A stretch of 64,000 nt of DNA from Gigaspora margarita (taxonomy: Eukaryota > Glomeromycota > Glomeromycetes > Diversisporales > Gigasporaceae): contig WTPW01000412.1 of assembly GCA_009809945.1 (NCBI GenBank), positions 363,652 through 427,651 of the forward strand, given 5' to 3'. Under the pieces are notes generated by a model, which was not told where the DNA came from, made no database searches, and saw nothing but the letters and a program-made list of their open reading frames with translations. Both the position numbers and the translations under genes were made by a program. Shown piece after piece: positions 46,376 through 56,970 of this stretch; position 1 is the first letter of the stretch, and each line of letters begins with the position of its first letter.

Positions 46376-46652
46376 TAATTTAATGGCATTGTATTATCTG
46401 GTTCAATTTCTAGCAATCTGATTAAATCTTCAAATGCTTTATCATATTTGCTCATAATAAAAATATTTTTCCTCGGTAGCTTAATTCAAATACGTTATTT
46501 AGCTCTTTTTCTAGTGATTCTGTTAATTCATTGATTAAATTAACAAGCATATTTTCATATCCACCCATAATAAAATAATCCTTTCCTTGATATTCCAATG
46601 TTAATGCTTTCTTTGATTTTTTATTAATATCTTCATTAGTTATTGCTGTCAA
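46376..46652 (-). pseudogene. TPR repeat remnant, frameshifted
   Basis: The minus strand encodes about two and a half TPR units: ALTLEYQGKDYFIMGGYEN, then ELNNVFELSYRGKIF. At about 46470 one T is missing from the TTTTTTAT run, after which the original frame resumes as IMSKYDKAFEDLIRLLEIEP and PDNTMPLNYRGEIN. Alternating helices and the NN.FALSYRG pattern are characteristic of TPR proteins. It lies on the same strand as the SPRY and kinase remnants, so it may be the middle of one dead gene; that join is inference. Confidence 0.78.
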
Positions 46653-46816
46653 TCGAAATATATATAGACAAGATTAAATTTTAAATAAGCAAAAAATGAT
46701 TAAACCTTTTGAATAAATTTACCAGAATATTTGAATTTTTTTCTGCCAAAGTTCACAGAATAGCTTTGAACTCGCTATGTATATTCCTTAAAAAATAATC
46801 TATAATTATTGAATTT

Positions 46817-47361
46817 TTATCTATTTACTTTAAAAAATATAAACTTCAGTTTTCTAAAATGTTGGTTACCCAAGTTAATTCCATTTTTAGTATAAAATAC
46901 CATCTTATTTCTAAAATTTAGATAACACCAAGTAGTATATTCAAGAGGATCTGATAAATCATATATCCCACCACTTCCTGAGCAAAAAAAAAAATGTCCA
47001 TCGTCACCATGGTAACCACACTCCCATGATTCATTTTCCTTATTTTCCTGTCCTAAAAGATATGACATAGGCGTTAATCTATAATAATAAGTAAATATTT
47101 GCTATTACCAGACATGAGCATATTATTTATATAATTTGAATCGCCTATTTTTTTATCGGTTTGTTTTGTACAATATCCGATTCCAATCATTCTAGAAAAT
47201 AGAATTAAAAATTTATAAAAATCACCAGAACAAAGGTGTTGTTTATGGTACGAAATAATTATTAACCATTTTTTCCTTTATTTATAATTATAATTTCAAA
47301 GTAAAATATCCCACAATCAGAAGAGATTGGATTGTTTGCTCGATCATGTACGGTAAATCTG
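46817..47361 (-). pseudogene. SPRY (B30.2-like) domain gene remnant
   Basis: Three pieces in order on the minus strand make up most of a RanBPM/Vid30-type SPRY domain: FTVHDRANNPISSDCGIFYF (47361-47262), MIGIGYCTKQTD (47194-47110), and SWECGYHGDDGHFFFCSGSG with NFRNKMVFYTKNGINLG (47068-46817). SPRY domains bind protein ligands, often in E3 ligase or scaffold proteins. GT and AG signals exist between pieces 1 and 2, but the reading frame does not join cleanly, and the segment normally reading YGPTFTTGD is replaced by IYDLSDPLEYTTW. There is probably loss of function. Confidence 0.72.
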
Positions 47362-48165
47362 TATTATATAATTATAAGTCAAATGAATATCAAATACGTA
47401 ATACGTACAAAATAATATGTAATGATTTTTGACCGCCCATTAACAACAACGAAGCTTCACAATGTTGTGTGAACCTGATGAAACAATGTTGAAATAAAAA
47501 TTTAGAAAACGGTCAGCAGAAGAACTCTAAAGTTTTTAAAAAAAATGGCGAGAAGATTATCAACTTTTAACGTAAATAAAATACCTAAGAATATCAGAAA
47601 ATTTGACATAAATGCAAATAGTGGTAGCAAACTAATTAGTTTATATAATCAAAATCAAAATCACATTTTATCTCGGAACTGTGATCAATATTTTATAATC
47701 GATCCTTAAGATAATATATTTAGAAAATAAAAATAAAGTGAAAATTAACCTCTTTACTTTTTCTAAATGAAATTTAAATACTGTACCATTTAGCCATTAT
47801 CAAGAGACTGTTAAAATATGTAAAAAAAAAACCTCTAAGCAATGATTGAGTTCGAACGTGTCTTGAAACGAATTCAGTTTAAATCTTTAAATGGATTCAG
47901 CCAATCAAATTTCGAGTTTGATTTAGTCTCAAAACGTTACTTTTACATTTTTCATATGAACGTAGTATTGGATTTTTACATAGTAAATAAAAAAAAAATG
48001 CTTCTAATAAAACTTTTTATTATAATAATAAAGTTGTGCAATATACATTGCTTTAAAAAAAATTAACTTCACATATATAACTAAAATTTCCCTGGACGCT
48101 ATATAGTTTTCCCTGGTAGTATAAAGAATTACTAATTCTAATTGGTCGAATCAGATGATGTTTAC
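47362..48165. other. Gene-free AT-rich stretch
   Basis: No supported gene. The upstream side of the SPRY remnant has no recognisable first exon. The 47842-48066 frame has no domain and is not called. Confidence 0.5.
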
Positions 48166-48177
48166 TAGTATTTATAT

Positions 48178-48484
48178 CTTCCCCAGGATCGCCGTCACTT
48201 TTTCACTATCACGTGACTATGCCCAAAAAACTTCAAGTTCGTTTAAGGGTTCCTATTGGGCTTGAGGTTAGCAAGATATATAGTAAAATTGCTCAAGGAA
48301 TTTTTTGTTATGGCGCGAAAGGTGATTTCTTATGCAAATTTTAGAGAAATAAGCGATTTTGAAAAAGCGAACGTTTGTTTTGATCTTCCTGCTCATGTAA
48401 CGTTACATCAAAACGAGACTTGCTATTGGTTTGCGCCACAAAATCACGTGATAGTGAAAATTTGACGGCGATACTGGGGTAGTT
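48178..48484. mobile_element. MITE with 12-bp direct flanks and CACGTGA-containing TIRs
   Basis: TAGTATTTATAT is repeated exactly at 48166-48177 and 48485-48496. The arms read CCCCAGGATCGCCGTCAC and TTCACTATCACGTGA at the left, with inverted CCCCAGTATCGCCGTCAA and TTCACTATCACGTGA at the right. The interior carries the TATAGTAAAATTGCTCAAGG / GCGCGAAAGGTG block that elsewhere follows TTAGGG tracts. An open frame (48256-48465) is incidental. Confidence 0.75.
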
Positions 48485-48496
48485 TAGTATTTATAT

Positions 48497-50183
48497 GATA
48501 TGAATTCGGAAATATTAAGTATGATGGAAATTAGTTTTGATTGGCTAATCGACAAAAACTCTGATTGGCCAAAATTAAAAGGATTAACTGCGTCTTTATA
48601 GTATTTCATGAAACGAATAATTTTTAATCTTCTTTTCTTGCTCACTTGAAGTTCAAAACTTTCATTCAAAAGAAAACGTTACTTTTATTAGTTATTACCC
48701 TTTAAAAGTTAGCAAATACATAGTATTGTTATCGTATTACATACTGGTACTGTCAGAATCGTTTCTAATGTAAGTTGGTGGAGCACTTGATCCCAAACTT
48801 TTATATGAATGTTAAAGCATTCAAAAAATTATCATATAAAATTTCAGGAGACTTTGATTATAAGAATTTCGATATTGCTACTTTAAATTTAAATTTTTTT
48901 AAACGCACCTCTGGTGTTTTACACCTATGTATATATTATCCCCAAAACTGGCTAATTAATCGGTACAAGATGTTCTAAGTAAAGATGCTTACGCCCCTAA
49001 AAGCCCTTCCCAAACCCTAACCCTAATTACCAACGCTAACATGTAAATTTTGTATTAAAAATTTTTATAATCAAACCTTATAAAAATCCAAAAAATCATA
49101 ATAAAACATATGATAGGTACAAACCCATCATAGGTGCGTTTTATAATAAATAAATTTTTTTATTGTAAAATAATATAAAAACCTGTGTAACCATAGGTTG
49201 TCAATATAAAATAAGTATCCAATTTCCATTATGCTGAAATATTGACACCCTACTCTTAAAATAAGAATTTACTTCAAAGGTTTTTGGTGTAAAAGAAAAA
49301 AAAATATAGATACGTAATATAAAAATATGAAATAACAAAATTTTTATTATAATTAAGAAAACTAGTTATATTGTAAGATAATAAATGTTAGCTTAGAAAT
49401 GAAAACTGTCTTTCTTCACAAAACCTATGGATCGTCATAAATTTTATACGTGCTGCAATTTGCAGGATCTCTTAATTAAATCATTACACTGAGAATTTTC
49501 TGATATTACAGTTTACACCGTTTACCATCGAAATTATGCGTTCTCTCAGGCATTAATATTTATGAAGCAATGATAACTGACATCAAATCTTTACTTATTA
49601 ATCGCCAACCTTCTTTGTTTTTTTTTTAGTTTGCGATTTGTAGAAATAACAAAAATATGAAAATAGTGCATGTACGTACGTACAGGCATTGTTACAAGAA
49701 TTTTCGAAAGTAATATTTTATTAGCTATACATATTTAATATTTATTCGTGATTCATTACCAAACTTCTAAAGCAAATGATTTCTCATTACCTGTTACATA
49801 TTACATATTTAATTAACTGTTAATTATTCTAGATAGTTAATTTCAAAAATCACACTTTATAAAAAAACATTATGAAAAAGCATAAGAACGGTTCTTCAAA
49901 TAAAAATAATGTTATATGATTCAGAGTTGGATATAATTAGCATTTGTAGAACCTTACACAAATTAAATATTTATTTGATGACGTAATATTTGAGTCCAAT
50001 TTATTTCATTTGTTAATATACAAGATTACTTTTTTTATTGATATAATCAAAAAATTGATTATATTTTGATGACAGGAATTTTTTTAAAATGGAAATTTTT
50101 TTTTAGTTAATCATTATTATAGAAATGTTTTGTAAATATTCATTTGAGATTTCATTGAAAATTAAAGATTTTCTTGAATCAGA
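48497..50183. other. Gene-free stretch upstream of the nuclease gene
   Basis: No gene is recognised. There is an AAACCCTAACCCTAATT tract at 49012-49027 and ACGTACGTACGTAC at about 49674-49683. The promoter of the gene at 50184 should lie at the right end of this interval, but no individual motif stands out above the AT background. Confidence 0.5.
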
Positions 50184-51194
50184 ATGTTATACAGATTTAT
50201 AATGAATTATAAAAGATGTGATTTTCATGATCGAGAAAAATTATATAATGTTAATAAAGAAATAAATTTAATGCATTTTATTCTATTAATTTTTTTTTTT
50301 AAAAAAATGCAACTTGAGGAAATTGATCATACAATTTGGTTAGAAGATTATGAGCAAAAACCCGAAAATATTAAATTCAAAATACGTATTGAAAAAGGTC
50401 GTATTGGAGAGTCAAAGTGTTTATGTGCTTTATTGAATGCTGGAATACCGGCTTTTGCTTTGAATGTAGAAAAAAGTGATGGTGGTATTGATATATTTGG
50501 TTACTACGTAAATTTTGGGTTTAATATTCAAGTAAAATTTGTTAGTAAATATAATAAAATCCAATATGTAAAAGATTTAAAAAAATTTTGGGATGATATG
50601 AAAAAGTTTCCTGAAAATATCGGTTTTTTTGTATATTTTTCGGATATAAATGTTCATGAATTAAAATTTGAAGGTTATGAAAGAATTTATATTCTTAATA
50701 ATGAATTTGAATTAATTAGTAAAATTTATGAGCTCTCTTGTTTTAATTTTAGAATCAATTATAATATTTTTCCTGATAAATTTTATAATTTTAATTTATT
50801 TAATTATGATTATTTTAAAAATAAGTTTGGAATTAAAAATATTTATAATGTATTACAAAAGCAAGAATTTAAATATTTCGATGTTAATCCGAAAGAAATT
50901 TCTTTTGGTGATTTCGGATTTCATTTTGTTGGAAATTTTAAAAGTATTCATTTTATTATTTACGATTCAACTCAAGGAAGTTTTTATAATGTTACTAGTC
51001 AAGAAAAGTATATAAAATTTATGGAAGTAAAAAAACAATTTGTTCCAGAGTATTTTTATGGATTTTTAATTGTTGAAAATTGTGAATTTGAAACAATTTT
51101 AAACAGCGTTGGTAATATATTTTTTACAACTTGGAATAATTTACACATCTTGATAAAGGAATGTGTAATTAAAGAGTTAGAAAGATTTATTTAA
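50184..51194 (+). CDS. Mrr/PD-(D/E)xK restriction-endonuclease-like protein
   Basis: This single-exon gene encodes 336 residues. The N-terminal half has the order expected of an Mrr-type nuclease core: GRIGES with Glu76, then a hydrophobic helix (CLCALLNAGIP), SDGGIDI with Asp103, and NIQVKF with Gln116 and Lys118 (numbering from the first ATG). This gives the E...D...QxK arrangement that binds Mg2+ and cuts DNA in type IV restriction enzymes and related eukaryotic proteins. Residues about 180-336 are Phe/Tyr/Asn-rich with no recognised domain and may be a target-recognition or effector-type module. The ATG at 50307 (MQLEEID) is an alternative start that removes a low-complexity lead. Function is inferred from motifs; the residues are seen. 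A role in silencing, genome defence or secreted effector activity is speculative. Confidence 0.78.
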   Translation: MLYRFIMNYKRCDFHDREKLYNVNKEINLMHFILLIFFFKKMQLEEIDHTIWLEDYEQKPENIKFKIRIEKGRIGESKCLCALLNAGIPAFALNVEKSDGGIDIFGYYVNFGFNIQVKFVSKYNKIQYVKDLKKFWDDMKKFPENIGFFVYFSDINVHELKFEGYERIYILNNEFELISKIYELSCFNFRINYNIFPDKFYNFNLFNYDYFKNKFGIKNIYNVLQKQEFKYFDVNPKEISFGDFGFHFVGNFKSIHFIIYDSTQGSFYNVTSQEKYIKFMEVKKQFVPEYFYGFLIVENCEFETILNSVGNIFFTTWNNLHILIKECVIKELERFI

Positions 51195-52447
51195 TTTTTT
51201 TTATTTAAAAAAAAAATTTTTTTATTCATATATGTGGGATTTATTTTTTATTAAATTTGTAAAGTATATATATTTCGATAAACTATATAATTAAACAATT
51301 TATATATAGGTATAAATTATAATTAATAAAAAATGGTTGAAAAGGAACCACAAACAATCTTGATCATTTTTATAAGATTTACTTACAATTTGGAAATTAT
51401 TAAAGTTTTATCAACAAGAAAATAACGATGAATTTTACAAGGAAGATTTTTACTACCTCTCTCAAAAAGCTCTTTCGTATTCGTGCTACGAATCCATTAT
51501 TAGTTTCGAATGGAAAAGAATAAACTTCACGAATCAAATCAGAATATAAAAGTCTTGATATTGGCGATGATATAAAAACATTAGACGACTACAAATAACA
51601 ATTGATTTGGATTTCTTACGAGTTTTAAAATATGGGCGAATCTATTTGTAACCGTGGTTACAGTTCCGAGCCAATCAAATTGCTAGATTAGGTATGACAA
51701 AAAAATTCAAAAAATTACAAATCGCAATAACTTCAAATTGTGCCTATGAAACCAATATTTTTTTCTAGCTAAAAATGCTTCTTAAGGTGTTTTATTATAT
51801 AATAAACCTTTTTCTAACTCTAAATCTAACCCTAACCCTGATCTGGTTACTGTCACCGCCGGTGACAAGCACATTTTTTCTTAAAATATTAAAGCAATCA
51901 GAAAAGTTTTTTTTCAACTGTATATCGTGCGGAATGGACAAGAATAAAATAACTCGCACGAAATGAACAATTAGAACAACTGGAACTCGAATTTTTACTT
52001 TTGTACTTAATTTTATAACAATGAATATTTAAATGAGGTATTTTATTTAATTCTATACTTTATTTTGTATAAGCTTATATTTTACATGTAAATTGAAAAC
52101 AATATTTTTAAAAGTTAAAAGCGTATTGCGAAACCGAGTTGAAAATAAATCTGCTGATTTTGAAGTTCACATGAAATATTTAACTAACTACTATTGTACA
52201 AGATTGTTAATAACAATTTATGTTAGGGTTGACGTTTATATCTGTATATTAGGGTTAGGGTTAGCTATTCATATAGTAAAATCGCTCTTTTTTGTTAGTT
52301 TGCAAAGTCAAAGAACAAAACCTATCACATTATTTATTCTATTTATTAAAATATTCTTAGTTTTATTACTGTAGTGTTAATCTACAGTATATAGTTACAC
52401 AATACTACAACTATGGCGCATGGGCCAGGCTAGGCCAGATATTCAGA
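51195..52447. other. Gene-free stretch with two TTAGGG-associated repeat pieces
   Basis: TCTAACCCTAACCCTGAT (51825-51842) and ATTAGGGTTAGGGTTAGC (52249-52266) flank short pieces of the same dispersed repeat (AGTAAAATCGCTC near 52277). No gene is visible; the 52093-52374 frame has no domain. Confidence 0.5.
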
Positions 52448-52629
52448 ATTAGCGAAAAAAAAAAACGTCTATCCACACACCTCGAAGACAATTAAATATT
52501 AATTATTCAGATAATCAGTCAAATCAATTAAATTTATTTTTTATTATTTATTCGTTCGAAAAAAAAATAATAATTTGATCGTCTTTGCGGATCATAGGGC
52601 GTGTAGATAGACGGGGCTTTTTTGCTAAT
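52448..52629. mobile_element. Short MITE with ATTAGC...GTCTATCCACAC ends
   Basis: The left ATTAGCG, A11, then CGTCTATCCACACACC is inverted at GGCGTGTAGATAGACG, then GGGCTTTTTTGCTAAT. The neighbouring GTCATAAGGTGTACAGATAG and GTTATAAGGTGGATAAACAG (52838-52905) look like diverged end pieces of the same family. It is non-coding. Confidence 0.6.
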
Positions 52630-54180
52630 TATAAATATGATCATTATAAGCGAAACCCGCATTTTTATTATATACTTGTACGAGTTCGAAATAATATCCA
52701 GGGATATTGTCTTGAATTTCGGTCTAAATTAAGTTAAATCGGGCTATCGCCTACGGGTGCTTATACAAATTATTTTTGTATAATATAATTACATTATTCC
52801 GGATTTAGATAATTAATTAAATTAAATTGATCATCCTTAGTCATAAGGTGTACAGATAGCCTGTTCGATAGTTGATTATTCTACGGGGTTATAAGGTGGA
52901 TAAACAGTTGAATTTTTTTCATTGTTGGTAATTGGTAATTAATAATTAAAATGTGACAATGCTAATAAACCCGAGTTGGCTGCAAGTTAGTAAATTCGTT
53001 AAGATCATTATTCTAAGCCGAAAAAAAAACTCCCACGATTAAAAAAATGATTTTCTGATTTTACACAGTGAAATTTTACTGGATTGTGATCCAGATTATA
53101 CTCCTTTTTTTTACATCAATAAACAATAAATAAAATAAGATTTCCCTGACGAAATACAAAAGCTATATTTAGAAAAGATTAACATTATTTCGCCACGAAA
53201 ATTTCGTACGGTCTTTGACGATCAATGATTATCATTTCATCTGACCTGTAGAAAATCTGACAAAAAAAACAACCAAAATGTGTATCCATAAATTCAAATA
53301 GATGTAAACGCGAACCTTTTTTATCACCATTTAAATACCGTATTTTGCCTTTTTTTCGTTACAACAGCGTAGTAATAACGATAGCAAATGCAGTTTGCAA
53401 AAGTAATCGCTTTTGTAAAGGCAATCGCATTTGCGAAAGCAATAGCAAATATCTATCAATCTTATTACAAAAATGACGGATGAAAATTTCCTTTCCTGAA
53501 ATTACAAGGAAATCTTGGCGGTAAATCTTACGCACAAACAAATTACAAAAAAGTCACGTAGGCTAACCATTTATTGACGCGATCTAAGTTCATAAACGCA
53601 CACAATCATTACACTACATGTACAAACACGGAAAAAATTATTTAGCAAAATTGAAGACCTTTAAATAGATCAATAATTGGCTTAATGATTGATTGATTAT
53701 ATCCACTCGAGCTCATAAATAACATGCTTGATCGATCATACTCGATCAAGCATGTATCCTTGATTTTTGATCTATTAAAAAAATTTTTTTCGGGTCAATC
53801 ATCGATCAATAATTTTTTTGCCAAGTCAATTCACTAGTTTTTTTTAATGTTTTATATACTATCTAACCATATTACAGAGTTTATATAGCTGATTTATACC
53901 CGTGATCTTGATATAGTGACCAGGGTATAAAAAAAAAAAAAAACTTAGGGGCGCCGGTGGCGCCCCCATTTACTCTTGTATTATATATATAATTCTTCAT
54001 ATTTAATTAAAAAATATAATGATAACTTTAAAATAATAGAGAATCTAAAATATATAGGTCTTTTTGACACGGAAAATGTTGAGAAGAACTTGACATAATT
54101 ATTTGTTTTTTATTACCAGAAACTTTATTATGTAAAAAACTTCGATATTTAATTTAATATTCTTTCATGCTTCTGAATAT
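52630..54180. other. Gene-free AT-rich stretch downstream of the lectin-like gene
   Basis: No gene. Two perfect or near-perfect short hairpins are noted: ACATGCTTGATCGATC...GATCAAGCATGT (53721-53756) and GGGGCGCCGGTGGCGCCCC (53948-53966). The latter is the most GC-rich spot in the window and follows an A15 run. Confidence 0.5.
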
Positions 54181-54917
54181 CTAAAAATTAAATAACTGCT
54201 CCACTAATTGAAAAGACCAGAGGTCGTTATGCCTACTTGTAAATGGGTACAGACGAACATCTTTACCTATATGATATTGCCCACCCCAAATATTTAAAGT
54301 TAAATCTGTATTATTCGACGTGAAAATACCTCGAAACTTTGTTTCCTTCAAAGAATAAAGGTAAACGATTAGTCTATAATCTAAAAGTTAAATAAGCTAA
54401 AATCAATATAAATAATTATATAACTTACTTTTATGTCACCGAATAACCAATAGTCATCCTTACTGAGGGCAGAGGTTGGGACGATGTAAGAACCTTGCAT
54501 GTTTCCATTTGGGAATATGGCCTTATGAAGCCCTCTGTTGATCAGGACAACCATGTCCATTCCTAATAGGTAATTTATTCAAAAATTTAGAAAAGTAGAA
54601 AAAAAGATTAATTAAACTGATGAAACTTGGATACATTATAAGTGCTATATCTCAACCTTGTTCTGAAAAATAATTTAAAAATTTAGAAAGAGAGGAAAAA
54701 AGATTAATTTACTGACAAAAAACTTTAATACACTATAAAAGTTATATCTAAACCTGTACTTACCCTCATTGACTCCCAACCATTTAACGGTCCACTGCGC
54801 ATTTTTACTATTCTTATTGTCGCTAATTGTCAAGGTTGAATCATCGTCTTCAAGATACAAAGAAAAATCCTCATTCCCCTTCGGAACTATATTGAAATAA
54901 ATATCGGTATTCGCCAT
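54181..54917 (-). CDS. Small three-exon protein, beta-trefoil (ricin-B-like) lectin candidate
   Basis: Exons (minus strand): 54917-54764, 54562-54429, 54345-54181. Introns have GTAAGT donors and AG acceptors. Phases fit exactly and the frame closes at TAG (54183-54181) to give 150 residues, a normal length for one beta-trefoil. There is no signal peptide at MANTDIYFNIVPKGNEDFSL. The last exon has NIWGGQYHIGKDVRLYPF and HNDLWSFQL, resembling the L-x-x-W-G-G...V-x-L-Y-P...N-x-x-W pattern of R-type carbohydrate-binding repeats; exon 2 has a comparable NRGLHKAIFPNGNMQGS segment. Lectins of this kind in fungi are often cytosolic defence or storage proteins. Gene structure is well supported; the fold call is tentative, since the classic QxW is not strictly present. 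Confidence 0.7.
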
Positions 54918-55268
54918 TTTCTAGAGAAAACAATGAGCAAATTGGTTATTAAATAGGATTTCATCTCATTGGTAGAAAGCATAAATTGGATATACCTTTA
55001 GTACAAAGTATTTTATATCTTTTACCAGTATTATATACAACAGGAAAACTTTGTCTTGTAAAAACTCTGCTTCAACCTCCATATATATCGAAAATCATTG
55101 CACACACGTGACATTTATTTGACCGCTAGAGCCAGATATTGATGTTATTGATAATATGCAGCAGCAGCGATTGATGCACAAGCCGAGATATACGATAGCA
55201 TTGTTATTAGTCAAATTTGGGAATTAGCAGGCGTGTCCCTGCTTAGCCAGCTTTTCGATCTGTTGACT
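54918..55268. other. 5' flank of the lectin-like gene
   Basis: This 350-base interval is probably the promoter of the gene read leftward from 54917. It is less AT-rich than average and has no open frame. I see no specific regulatory site. Confidence 0.45.
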
Positions 55269-55693
55269 TAAGAAATCTATTATACCTTATAAAGACAAAA
55301 TATATGCACTGAAATCCTAAATAATTAGCAACAATAAAGTGGGTAAATACTTTTATTGAAGTCGATAATAAGAAATAAGTTACACATTAAAATTACATTA
55401 TCAATTTATCATTGTTCATATTTGTCTTTATAAGAATTGTGGTTTTTAGATTTCTTGCACCGGTCAAGAAATCTAAAAACCACAATTATACCTTATAAAG
55501 ACAAAATACATGCATTGGAAATACTAAATAATTAGCAACAATAAAATGTGGGTTATTGAAGTCGATAATTTAAGAAATATGATCTGTAATTGGTAACCTA
55601 TAATCAAGTTACACATTCAATAAATTTAAGTATTGAATTTCATTGTTCATAATTTGTCTCTATAAGGTGTAATTGTGGTTTTTAGATTTCTTG
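55269..55693. mobile_element. Two tandem copies of a hairpin MITE
   Basis: Unit 1 (55269-55457) and unit 2 (55465-55693) both read AAGAAATCT..., ATACCTTATAAAGACAAAAT, ACTAAATAATTAGCAACAAT, ..., TTGTCTTTATAAG, AATTGTGGTTTTTAGATTTC. Each unit's ends are inverted (TTATAAAGACAAA / TTTGTCTTTATAA). The junction GCACCGGT sits between two inverted arms of about 23 bases. Head-to-tail arrangement of a whole palindromic element is unusual. Confidence 0.75.
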
Positions 55694-56385
55694 TACCGTA
55701 CGTCAAACTCGAATTAAACACACTTGGGCACTTTACAATAAAATGATTATAATGTATTAATTAAGTAAATTTGTGTATCCGTAATTTTTTCGCATAAAAA
55801 ATTTCCTGATGAGTTTTGGACAAGTAACCAACTCGTTTAATTGTTAAGTGACCTTGAATATTATTGACGGCTTCGTCTTCGCGATACTTGCATTGTCAAT
55901 TATGATAATTGAAATTTTATTTATTTTATTAATTTTTTAATATCAAATTGCATAAATAAAATTTTTTATTCGTTCTCATTAACAATATGTTGCAGAAATA
56001 TTATGAAAAATGCATTCATATCGATATTAATCGATAAACTGAAAGTCATCGGCGAATTGATGTATTTAATCTCCAAAATTTGGGGCATAATAGAATTCAC
56101 TTTTGGATATCATATCATAAAAGCAGAAACTATCTGCACATGTGGAAATTTATCTTTTCCTTTGAATCACTTCTTTTAACAATGCAATTAATTTTCATTG
56201 GCTTTTCTATGAATTCCATATATACAGTATCTGTGATATAAGTACTGGTTTCTCTTGGCACTACTACTTCTATATGGGGAATGGTACAGGAAAACCAGTC
56301 TTCGACATATAGTTCGAGCTTTTAAAAAAATGTGATTTATATTTGCATTACACGAAATTTCTGATTATTTTATAGGATGAATGTA
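55694..56385. other. Gene-free AT-rich stretch
   Basis: No gene or bounded repeat was recognised here. Confidence 0.5.
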
Positions 56386-56718
56386 TGCGATGTGCTAATT
56401 CATCGCAACCACCCTAGCATCACCACCCTAAAAAATTTCGCTACCATTTCGCCATCCAATCAGACTTCGAGATCAGGTGTAACGCGAAGAAACGCAAAAA
56501 AATCAAAACAAACCAAAAAATCGTTCATAAATCAATATTTTACCTATGAAATTACTTACTGAGCACTAACAAAAGGTTTTTCCTTACGAAAGTTTGGTAT
56601 TAAGAAAGCTCTTTCTAACCTAACTCAATAGCAAACACTAAACTTAACTTAACTGCGAAAAATTTTTAGCGAAATTTTTTAAGTTGGTGACGCTAGGGTC
56701 CTAATTCATCGCACATAT
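56386..56718. mobile_element. Inverted-repeat element with CACCCTAAAAAATTTCGCTA ends
   Basis: The left end AATTCATCGCAACCACCCTAGC and AAAAAATTTCGCTA is inverted at TAGCGAAATTTTTT and GCTAGGGTCCTAATTCATCGC at the right. The interior (CCAATCAGACTTCGAGATCA, GTAACGCGAAG, CACTAACAAAAGG) matches the elements near 15890-16150 and 30380-30570. It is non-coding. Confidence 0.65.
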
Positions 56719-56970
56719 ATGTGTAACAAACGATAAAATAATTTTTATATAACAAAAATTTAAATTCATGAGGTTAGGGTTAGGGTTAGATATTAGTAGG
56801 TAATAGCATATACCAAAATTTTGCAAGGAATTATTTTGTTAAAGCTCGAAAGGTGGTTATGTAGACGAAATTTTTTACAATTTTAGAAAAATTTCTTTAT
56901 ATTGTTACACAAAGGAAATTTGCACGTTGGTAGATCGTTAGGTGCGATATGCAAGGACATCGCAGGGCGC
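56719..56970. repeat. TTAGGG-headed repeat piece
   Basis: GGTTAGGGTTAGGGTTAG (56772-56789) is followed by ATACCAAAATTTTGCAAGG, TTTTGTTAAAGCTCGAAAGG and TGGTTATGTAGACGAAATTT. The same order occurs at 48265-48350 and, reversed, at 30430-30562. Confidence 0.55.

Noticed and set aside
48256-48465. 69-codon frame with plausible-looking peptide
   Set aside because: The sequence is the interior of a TSD-flanked MITE, and the same block is non-open in other copies (30.4 and 56.8 kb).
56772-56789. Chromosome end or telomere
   Set aside because: Only two to three TTAGGG units, in the middle of the contig, embedded in a dispersed repeat.
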